This document shows, in pieces, positions 56,406 to 64,000 of a stretch of 64,000 bases of DNA. The notes below the pieces were generated by a model. That model was not told where the DNA came from. It was given only the letters and a program-made list of their open reading frames with translations, and searched no databases. The position numbers were made by a program, and so were the translations under genes. Position 1 is the first letter of the stretch; each line of letters opens with the position of its first letter. Source of the stretch: Pictodentalium vernedei (taxonomy: Eukaryota; Mollusca; Scaphopoda; Dentaliida; Dentaliidae); NCBI GenBank assembly GCA_031216915.1, contig CM062288.1, forward strand, positions 176,803,919-176,867,918, in the 5' to 3' direction.

Positions 56406-56421
56406 AGTCAAAACCTGTTAA

Positions 56422-56607
56422 CCCATTGCACACTGATGTCAAAACAATGAAATTCCAAGCAGAATAATTTTTCCCATGATGCAACTAGGACTTTAACCAA
56501 TTCAATCTTGTTTGAAAAAGCTCATTTAATTGGTTAAATTCCTAGCTGCATTATGAGAAAAAAACCCAGGTTGAAATTTTGATATTTTGACATCACTGTA
56601 CAGAGGG
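56422..56607. mobile_element. TTAA MITE, family T2
   Basis: Exact TTAA at 56418-56421 and 56608-56611; ends CCCATTGCACACTGATGT and acatcactgtacagaggg. 186 bp. It lies between the two duplicated exons. Confidence 0.72.
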
Positions 56608-56611
56608 TTAA

Positions 56612-57594
56612 ACACTAAGTTTGCAGGTGAAAAACTACAGTACATTAGTTGTGGACTGGTCGTAATCCATGTGTGGGCAGTGATGTCCATGGATGCGTTT
56701 ACCAGGTAATAAAAATGTTCATCAGCAAAATTTTAATTAATGATGCCCCGGGTTGTACCTGGTGCTTCATTAATTAAATTTTTGATGATTATTCTTATAT
56801 TTAGTGTTTGGAATCTAATATTATTGCGTCTGTGGAAATATTACCCACCCGTGGGAAATGGCCAGTCCACGATGGCAGTACTGTATGTAATCAACAATGG
56901 TTTCCAATTAACTAGAAAAAGGTAAGTTCCTTGGAGATAAACCACTGGTAAGTAATTAATACACTTTATTACATGCCTTTTACTTTTCCTCCAGTTCCAT
57001 ATTTGCAAACTGGTACGGAACACGTGTTCCATACAAATTTATGTTGACAGACTATTTTACCACCTGACATCATGGATCCATCAAAAGAACTCAACCCTGC
57101 CCAGTTTTTGTAATTGGCCAATCAAAACATTGCATTCTGACCTAGATCAATTCAGACAGCCAATCAATTAAATGTCATTGAAAAATATTTTTGTTCAAAT
57201 CCAATGAAATTAAACTTATTCTGCAAATAGGAAGTGATTTTAAAACACCAAAGTTCTGACTATGAAATGAATATCTTTTTGAAAATGGAAACTAATTTCT
57301 AAAAAATATGAATAAATAACCTATTTGGAGAAATTTTCATTTATAGTTTTCTGTTAACATATCGATCAGTCACATGTGTTCACCAATACCACCTGAGTTT
57401 TGTTTTTGTTTTTATTTCAAGCAGATGTCAGAACATTGAAATTTTGTGTGTGTGATGTTTGGATCTTTAAATTAATGGACTCTATGTCATAAAGGCATGT
57501 AATAAACACAGAACACCATGATGTGTGAATTCATTCATCAATACAGCACTCATGTCAAAAATAAAAAATTCTGCCCAGTGTCTGCAAACTCTTT
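56612..57594. other. Intron between the duplicated exons; small palindrome at 56728-56781
   Basis: The palindrome pairs aaattttaattaatgatgcc with its inverse around ccgggttgtacctgg. The rest is unassigned. Confidence 0.45.
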
Positions 57595-57614
57595 TTTCCA
57601 AATTTGTGTTGTAA

Positions 57615-57840
57615 GCTGAAAACCTGTCAAATGTGGTGATAAAAACTAGTAAACATGCTGATGCACAACAATACAGGAAGACCACAGAGAAAGAAGTGTT
57701 AGTGAAATACCATCAGAAGCATCATTAGTAGAAGCATGATTTGGGTTACTATATGGATCTACTTCAATGTCATAACCTAAAATAGAAGAGTACTCATATC
57801 ATGTAATTTACTATGACATTACAGTATAATCCCTGTTAAT
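57615..57840 (-). repeat. Exon-plus-flank duplication, copy a
   Basis: Contains the 66-nt exon. Flanks aacatgctgatgcacaacaa, gagaaagaagtgttagtgaa and aatagaagagtactcatatc parallel copy b. Confidence 0.7.
57711..57776 (-). CDS. Small symmetric exon of the membrane protein (extracellular stalk, copy a)
   Basis: A 66-nt exon with acceptor cttctattttag before 57776 and donor GATG/gtattt after 57711. It starts and ends in phase 1 and is open, encoding 21 complete codons that begin YDIEVDPYSNPN and end NDASD. The last G joins GT of the next exon to make Gly, or AA of the transmembrane exon to make Glu; both keep the frame. The composition (Asp, Asn, Ser, Pro; no Cys) suits an unstructured stalk just outside the membrane. 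It is a paralogue of the 39-nt exon at 56320-56358: the first 38 nt align and 27 nt are extra here. About 90 bp of intron on one side and about 60 bp on the other are also similar, so the exon was duplicated with its flanks. A symmetric exon can be skipped without a frameshift; whether it is cannot be seen. Confidence 0.68.
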
Positions 57841-57980
57841 TAAACACTGATTCTGTTAATAAAAAAAAATGTAATTAACCCTTTTCACAATGCACTCAAA
57901 TCATGTAATTTACTATGACACTTCAGTAGAATCCCTGTTAATTAAACAATAACTCCGTTAGTAAAAAAAACCCCCAAAAC
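57798..57980. repeat. Two Tigger-like end fragments in tandem
   Basis: tcatgtaatttactatgaca followed by aatccctgttaattaaaca occurs at about 57800 and again at 57898, roughly 100 bp apart. Confidence 0.55.
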
Positions 57981-57997
57981 CCCATACATTTAACTCA

Positions 57998-58080
57998 ACA
58001 CAACTAGGGTTAGCATTGGTTGAAGAGAAGTGTACCATCGACATGCAGTATGCTTTAGTACACAGTGTCACCGTGCAGCC
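57998..58080 (-). repeat. SINE-A body fragment
   Basis: ctagggttagcattggttga, then accatcgacatgcagtatgc. Confidence 0.5.
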
Positions 58081-58796
58081 TTTCAGACAATAGAGATATA
58101 GCTTCTGAAGCTCTGTTGAATGAGACATAACACATTAAATACTAATAGTGGGAGTATAGTAACCTAAGAGGTCTGTAAAATAAAACTAGGAAATGCTTTG
58201 GTTGTCAGAATAAGTTAATCGTTGAAGGCAAGAGCGGAAAAGATCTAAATCTTACAAAGAGGAAGCAGCATATCTGACTATTCGTAACCAGTTCTCCTGC
58301 AAACTAAAAGATGCCAGAAAATCTTATTACACAACATGTGTTGAACCTTGTTATGGTGACAGCAAATGAATGTGTCAATGACACTGTCACTTAACTTGAC
58401 TGTGTGTAGTGTTCGATGAAAAGGATAATGTTCAATGTTTATGAAAGGATTATGAAATAAGACAAGAATTGTGATAATTGAGAATACATTAATTTCTGTT
58501 CATTGTATGCTATGTTTTCAGTAAGAATAATTTGAGTGTAGACTGTATTAAAGAATTAAGACCTGGGTTGATGTGGCCCTAACAGTGAACGTATGTCAAC
58601 CAAAGTTACCAAGTTACACTAAAATTATTTCAAAACGAGTCATCCTACCAAATTACAATGAAATCCCTTCACAAATATAACTCGTTGACTTTGCTAAAAG
58701 AATCTAGGTCATGTGATCCATCGAAGCTCGCTGATTAATTTGGCAAGTTCTTTATTAAAAAAATAAAATTAATTCAGGAAACAATTCTCAACACAA
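58081..58796. other. Unassigned with small repeat fragments
   Basis: A P4-like start (gtgtcaatgacactgtcac, near 58372) and a piece of the 30-kb array unit (aattacaatgaaatcccttc, near 58652). Confidence 0.4.
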
Positions 58797-60526
58797 GAAG
58801 CCCCAGGGGGCTTTAGGGCACTCACCTGACATGCTAGTCTAAATATCAAACCAGGGACTTGACTTGAATAAGCTGCATATGCCCCTCCTAAGAAAAGCAT
58901 ATACCAACTAAATGAAGCGATTGCACCCACACAATACACAGGATTTTCCTTCTATTTTCAGTTCCTGAACTTTTATGTCCCAAAATTGAGATAAATGCAT
59001 AAAAAACAGATTTTTTTTTTATTTTTGTTTGGAAATTTTGGAAGTCCAAACAAAATATTTTCAGACTAAAATTATTTTTTTCTTCTTAAAATTGACCACA
59101 ACGCATAAAAAAACCAAAAACTAATTTATGTCCCACATGGACCCCAAATTTTCAGTGTAAAAAAAAAATTTTTTGTTGTCTTAAAATTGACCAAAATGCA
59201 TAAAAACAAAAAAAACTCATTTCCAGATTTTGGTCCAAAATTTCTAAGTTCCAACCGGACCCCAAATTTTCAGTGCAAAAAAAAAAAAAAAATAATTTCC
59301 CCAAGTCTGGAAATGTTAATAGGAAAAGGTGTCCTTATGTTCAGTTACTGCAAGAAGATTAGTACTTGGAAAGTATCTTTATCAAAATCCTTCTTGCATG
59401 TGTGGATGCTTGTGCCCTGCACAAAACTTTTTTTTTCATCATAAAATTGACCAAAATGCATAAAAAAACAAAAAACTAATTTCCGGATTTTGGTCCACAA
59501 TTTCTAAGTCTGGACCGGGACCCCAAATTTTCAGCCTAAATATGAACCCAGGGATTTAGCTTGAACAAACTTGAATCTCACCTCCCTAAGCATGCTGCAT
59601 ACAAAATATCAAAAGATTCCTATTGGTAGATCTGAAGAAGAAGATTTTTAAAGAATATTCCTCATACTGCACTAATTTAAACATTTCAGCTCCCATAGAG
59701 AGCCCAAATATGGACCCAGGGAATTGATTTCAATAAACATGTGAAACAATCTTCCAAAGATGTTGTATGTGAAATTTGAAAGCTTTTGGAGCAGTGGTTT
59801 GAGAGAAGAGTAGTGTTAAATGTTTTTCCCATCACCCACGGTGTTAAAAAATGTTGACTCAGCACTTTTTTAAAGTCCCAAAAAAGTACCCCATGATAAA
59901 ACCGATAACAATGTTTTTTACCATTCCATTCTATTGGTCCTAAGGAAGCTTCACACCAAATAAGAATTCTCAGTGCCGTGTAGTTTTGGAGATAAGGGCG
60001 TTTCAATTTTTTTTTATTTTTAGCTCTTGCGGTTCCCATGGGGCGATGGAAAAAATTAAGTATTTATGACCCAATAAGCCATCATATGAAATTTGGTTCA
60101 AATCTGCCTCTCGGTTTGGAAAATAGAAATTTTGGACTTGGCGAAAATTCTTGTCCCTCCCAGAACAAAGGCAAATATTGCCCGTCAAACTTCTCTTGAA
60201 CAAACTTGAGTCTACACCTCAAATGGAAGCTGCATACCAAATACCAAGTCTCTGCTACAACTGGTTCATGAGAAGATTTTAAAAAAAATTGTGCATTTTG
60301 GCCTCCCCCCCCCCCCACCCCTCCTCAATATGAGCAGAAACCCAATTTGAAGAAAAACCCAAATGCCCCTATAAAACCGCTACTCATGTGAATTTTCATT
60401 GAACTGCAGCCAGTGGCTTGGGAGAAAATGACCCAAACACCACCTTCATGACGTACGATGGACGAGAGACGACGGACAAAAAGTGATTAGAAAAGCTCAC
60501 CCTGATTTTCAGTCAGGTGAGCTAAT
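58797..60526 (+). mobile_element. Pearl-like element, family P1, full length
   Basis: Start aagaagccccagggggcttt then cactcacctgacatgc. Three or four A-rich units (aaattgaccaaaatgcataa, from about 59020 to 59480), then the body shared with 1-1200 (ttgaacaaacttgaatc, gaagctgcacaccaaat, tttagctcttgcggttccc). Then gacgagagacgacggac, the stem-loop agctcaccctgattttcagt and the end caggtgagctaata. The 5' cactcacctgac is the inverse of the 3' gtcaggtgagc. Confidence 0.72.
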
Positions 60527-60529
60527 AAA

Positions 60530-62225
60530 GGTAGACAAAATTGACATCAAACAGAGACCATCAGAAAAAGAACTTTCAAATTTTTGACCTTTAGAAATCC
60601 ACGAGGTAACCAAATTAATAAAAGAATTCTCAAAAGCCTCATGTCAACGCGACCCAATGCCAACATCTATTATCAAATCATGTGTAGACTCTTTGGCTCC
60701 TGTAATCACAAAAATGATCAACATATCTTTGCAAGAAGGATCTGTGCATGACGTGTGGAAAATCGCTATTGTGAACCCTCTTTTGAAGAAACAAGATGCA
60801 GAACTTGTGTTTAAAAACTTCCAGCAAGTGAGTAACTTACCATTCATTTCTAAGCTGAGTGAAAAAGCTGCTAATGTTACATAGTGATATGCATGCTCCA
60901 TTACAGGCCAACACATTTGGATTCAGAAAATTTCACTCAACTGAAATGGCATTACTCAAGATTCAGAATGACATCCTGCTTAATATGGAATCTGGAAGGG
61001 TAACCTTGCATGTTCTTTTAGACCTTAGTGCTGCTTTTGACACTGTTTGTTATAAAACTCTGCTACAGACAATGAACTTCGATTTTGGACTTAGTGGTGT
61101 AGCTGCTAGCTGGCTATCATCATACCTGAAGAACAGACAGCAGCTTGTATCAATAAACAGAAACCTGTCAAAAGACTTCCATCTGGAATGTGGAGTCCCA
61201 CAGGGCAGTTGCCTTGGTCCTGTTCTGTTTCTATTCTATATTTCAAGAATGTTCACCATCAATGAATTGCATCTGCCTGACGTTCTTGGTTATGCTGATG
61301 ACACATAGGTCTATTTCTCTTTTTGACCATCAACCAAGGATCAAACTAAAGCTCAAGAAATTATTGAATCATGCATTTTGGACATTTGCACTTGGATGAT
61401 TTCAAACAGATTAATGATAAATGATGATTAGACTGAATTCCTAATAATTGGTTCACGTCAGCAAATCACTAAAATTGGCATCAACTCAATGAAGGTTGGA
61501 GATTCCACCACCAGGGCAACTGACAGTATACATAATCTTGGTACCTTCTTTTAATCAAACATTTCTATGGACAAACATGCTACAAATATGTGCAACAAGG
61601 TTTTCAGAGGTCTATACAAAGTTAAACAAATAAGACAGTTCCTTAAAAAAGTCTCCACAAAAACTCTAGTTCATGCCTTTGTAACTTCACATTTGGATTA
61701 TTGTAATGCCTTACTGTTCAACCTTCCACAATATCAGTACTCTCACCTGCAGAAAGTACTAAATGCATCAGCCCAAGTGGTATGTAGAGTATCACGATCT
61801 CAACACATCACTCCTGTTTTGATGGATCTGCAATGGCTGCCAGTAAAGTACAGAATAATTTTCAAAACTTATTATTAGTTTTCAAGGCACAAAATAACAT
61901 GTCACCAGTCTACTTAGAAGAACTCATCAATACCAAGAATGTGTGTCAATATCACCTGAGGTCTGATGGTAAAATACCATTACAAATTCTAAACAACAGG
62001 TGTAAGACATGTGGAGATAGGTAAAACTCATTTGCTGGTCCTCACTTGTAGAATAATTTATCTGGTCATCTAAAAAGACTGTCAAATGTCAACACTTTCA
62101 AGAAAGATCTGAAAACATATCTACTTCAAAAGGCCTATAAGTGATGTTCTGAACTGTAACATACAGCACCTTAGAATATGGTTCTTTATCCATTGAAAAA
62201 TAATTTTGGCGCTATATATAGACAA
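60530..62225 (+). mobile_element. LINE, CR1/L2-like group, 5'-truncated
   Basis: Contains the decayed RT at 60590-62142 and a 3' end near 62205-62225 with ttggcgctatatata, which resembles the short 3' signal of CR1/L2-type LINEs. It starts directly after the pearl-like end at 60526. It is the only autonomous-type element on the plus strand here. Confidence 0.75.
60590..62142 (+). pseudogene. LINE reverse transcriptase, C-terminal two thirds, broken
   Basis: Pieces in order: WKIAIVNPLLKKQD, VSNLPFISKLSEK (about 60830-60860), ANTFGFRKFHSTEMALLKIQ, VLLDLSAAFDTVCYKTLL (about 61010-61065), LSGVAASWLSSYLKNRQQLV, ECGVPQGSCLGPVLFLFYIS (about 61186-61245), LGYADDT then a stop (61284-61308). The YADD catalytic box is intact. 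Then KVFRGLYKVKQIRQFLKKVS, SHLDYCNALLFNLPQ, ITPVLMDLQWLPVKYRI, MSPVYLEELI and TFKKDLKTYLLQKAYK before a stop near 62140. Endonuclease and first ORF are missing. Several stops and frameshifts are present. Confidence 0.82.
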
Positions 62226-62465
62226 TATACATATAGTGGGTTTTTTTTATATCTGGTTTATACAACAAGTTGAAATATAGATAATATTTTCAAGGATCTG
62301 CCAATGAAGAAATCAAACCAGCATTATGAAATTTATGAATGAATGAAATAGAATTGAACAAGGTCAAAGATTGTTTGCATAAATTATAATTATATACAAC
62401 ACCCATTGTATATACTTCAAGTATATACAACAAGTGTTATACTCTATGGTTATCAGATAAAAATG
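62226..62465 (-). repeat. Relatives of the 54.8-55.7-kb elements, inverted
   Basis: catatagtgggttttttttatatc with caacaagttgaaatata resembles one arm of 55541-55688. 62310-62465 (aattataattatatacaaca, tatacttcaagtatatacaa, ggttatcagataaaaa) is the inverse of the left part of 54804-55539. Confidence 0.5.
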
Positions 62466-62542
62466 GGTATATTATTATTATTATTATAAGTTTCTGACAG
62501 ATCGCAATATTTTTTATTCAATTAACCAGGATTCATTCAAAG

Positions 62543-62765
62543 TTTATTTATTTATTGATGCTTAAGGACACTTTCCACATCTAGAGCTTTACCATGACAC
62601 AACTTAGGTATGAAGTCAAGTTTAGCCAATCGTACATACCTAAGCTGCCTACTTTAGAGGTCTTCCACTATAGGGAGTGGTTACCACGTCCAATATTATC
62701 AGTGAAGCAGAACTTGTGTATTACATTAAACAGGCACTGCTCCACATCCATGGGTTCCCACAGAA
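62543..62765 (-). mobile_element. SINE-B copy
   Basis: Tail tttatttatttattgatgct, body aggtatgaagtcaagtttag, head ccatgggttcccaca. Confidence 0.6.
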
Positions 62766-62857
62766 AGTGTATTCTAAAACCAATAAGCAATCAACTAGAA
62801 AAGTCCTTGCTTTGTTTTTAGTTGTTAAAATTGGATCATATGGTTTGCCTCATATCA

Positions 62858-63037
62858 ATTTATTGGAGAGTGCCTCTTTGCACTCTCCAAAACATTGTGA
62901 CAAGACACATCTATATGAACAAAATATTGTCATTTCTGAGAAGGTATGAAGAACACCCATGAAATAGGAAGCCTTTCAACTGAGGTACCATCACTCTTTG
63001 GTAGAGCCCAAATATGGGCTTCTAACACTCAACTAGT
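62858..63037. repeat. MITE T3, right part
   Basis: Hairpin ttattggagagtgcctct / gcactctccaa and the end gcttctaacactcaactag followed by TTAA (about 63037). Confidence 0.55.
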
Positions 63038-63227
63038 TAACAGGTCAAATTTGCACTAAAGACAGGGTAAACGATACCACTGTACCTTGTTGGGCAGAGC
63101 TATCAATCAAGGTATCAAGGACTAACTGTGGTAAAGCAGAACTCCATATTAGGTGCAATTAACAGGATTAGGCCTGAAAAGGTTCCAGTTTTATGTAAAA
63201 AAAAATTTGGGTCAATCAATGTGGTTT

Positions 63228-63458
63228 TTATTTATTCATTTATTGCTGTTTAGGATCACATCTTTCTGCAAAATGACTAATCATGACTGCAACATGGATA
63301 TAAAGTCAAGTCCAGCCAGTTGTTAATACCCATGCTACCCCCATAATAGAGGCCCTCCACCCCAGGCATTGGTTACCAGGTCCTATTTTACAAGTAAAAC
63401 AGAGCTTATGTACCATGGTAAACAAGCACTGCTTCACTTCCTGAGGTTCCCATGGGGA
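63228..63458 (-). mobile_element. SINE-B copy with SINE-A-type 3' module
   Basis: Tail tttatttattcatttattgc, then ctgcaaaatgactaatcatg (SINE-A-like), then atggatataaagtcaagtcc and the SINE-B remainder to gttcccatgggga. Confidence 0.6.
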
Positions 63459-63597
63459 TGATGGGGATTTTATTTTATTTTCAATTATAATTTTTTTTAA
63501 TGACATACACAGTTTGTTGTATATGTATGTATGTGCATACCTAAACTCTGCAATAAGATATACTTCACAAAAGCTCAAGAGGCATAGTGGCTATTAA

Positions 63598-63803
63598 AGG
63601 CCTATTGCTGACTTGAACAACATCAAAACAGGTGCCATTAACATGCCATTGTGAGGAAATCCTGATGATAATAGTCAAATTACCTGGCCAGAGGTTTCTA
63701 GTTAACGTGAAGCCAAGACTTGACCAGAAATCACTGCTAAGCCACTGCTCATATAGAGGGTGTGGGATTGTGGGAATTCTGGACTTGACCAGGCCACTTA
63801 GGG
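63598..63803. mobile_element. TTAA MITE, family T5
   Basis: TTAA at 63594-63597 and 63804-63807; ends aggcctattgctg and gaccaggccactaggg-type (accaggccacttaggg). Internal aagccaagacttgaccagaa as in the 50768 copy. 206 bp. Confidence 0.62.
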
Positions 63804-64000
63804 TTAAAACAAAAATTGTCTTCTGGCAAATATGCATTGGATACAATTCTGCTGATTTAAAAAAAAACTCTAAATTTTGAAAACTCTTTCTGACCAGAGG
63901 TGTGAAAATGCTTTTCTTTCCAACAAGAAATGCACTCATTTTTGTAATTACAAGTGTGCAGCCGAAGCCGAGCAGTTGATAAAATGATATTTGGTAATAC

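Larger units (their letters stand above)
10489..57776 (-). other. Partial host gene model: single-pass membrane protein, at least 5 exons
   Basis: Seen: five minus-strand segments, each with a polypyrimidine/AG acceptor and a GT donor, join in one open frame. Phases agree at every junction: 57711-57776 (phase 1 in, 1 out), 56320-56358 (1 in, 1 out), 46316-46456 (1 in, 1 out), 42144-42189 (1 in, 2 out), 10489-12202 (2 in, stop TAA). Introns are about 1.4, 9.9, 4.1 and 29.9 kb and consist largely of transposons. The protein has an acidic juxtamembrane stalk, one membrane helix, a basic stop-transfer patch and a long low-complexity tail. Phase-1 introns beside the stalk are common in modular extracellular proteins, so an Ig-, EGF- or similar ectodomain may lie upstream; this is inference. 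No family is recognised. The start codon, signal peptide and ectodomain were not found. Confidence 0.8.

Overview
This is eukaryotic DNA: AT-rich, intron-dominated and packed with transposable elements. The repeats point to a marine invertebrate, most likely a mollusc and plausibly a bivalve. The reasons are tRNA- and 5S-derived SINEs with (AATA)n tails, Penelope and DIRS retroelements, and many elements built like bivalve pearl/Helentron-type elements (about 150-170 bp core repeats, a GACG/GATG microsatellite, a terminal stem-loop). No species is claimed.

One host gene is visible, on the minus strand and incomplete at its 5' end. Five exons chain together with canonical splice sites and matching phases: two small, duplicated, phase 1-1 exons (57711-57776 and 56320-56358, both encoding DPYSNPN), a transmembrane exon (46316-46456), a 46-nt microexon (42144-42189) and a long terminal exon (10489-12202) for a Ser/Pro/Asn-rich cytoplasmic tail of about 600 residues. 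The product is a single-pass membrane protein, probably a receptor or adhesion molecule. Its ectodomain lies upstream of the window or in exons I could not find, so I do not name it.

Almost everything else is mobile DNA in and around introns. 1-10.4 kb: end of a pearl-like element, TTAA MITEs, SINEs and a four-level nested insertion (5.15-6.19 kb). 12.2-31.6 kb: SINEs, a decayed Penelope-like element with GIY-YIG endonuclease (15.3-19.6 kb) carrying three later insertions, more MITEs and a pearl-like block with a seven-unit array. 31.6-38 kb: a decayed DIRS-type element (inverted terminal repeats, RT, RNase H, tyrosine recombinase) with a SINE in it. 39-49 kb: pearl-like elements, MITEs and a 931-bp TTAA-flanked element with arms of nearly 300 bp. 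49-64 kb: MITEs, pearl-like elements and a 5'-truncated LINE (60.5-62.2 kb).

Three patterns stand out. (1) Several pearl-like families with unrelated bodies share one terminal layout and all lie in the same orientation. (2) One SINE body carries a tRNA-like head in some copies and a 5S rRNA-like head in another, and a second SINE family shares its 3' module. (3) At least seven MITE families use TTAA as target, and removing one of them from the Penelope ORF restores that reading frame exactly. All calls are by eye; no alignment, gene prediction or database search was run.
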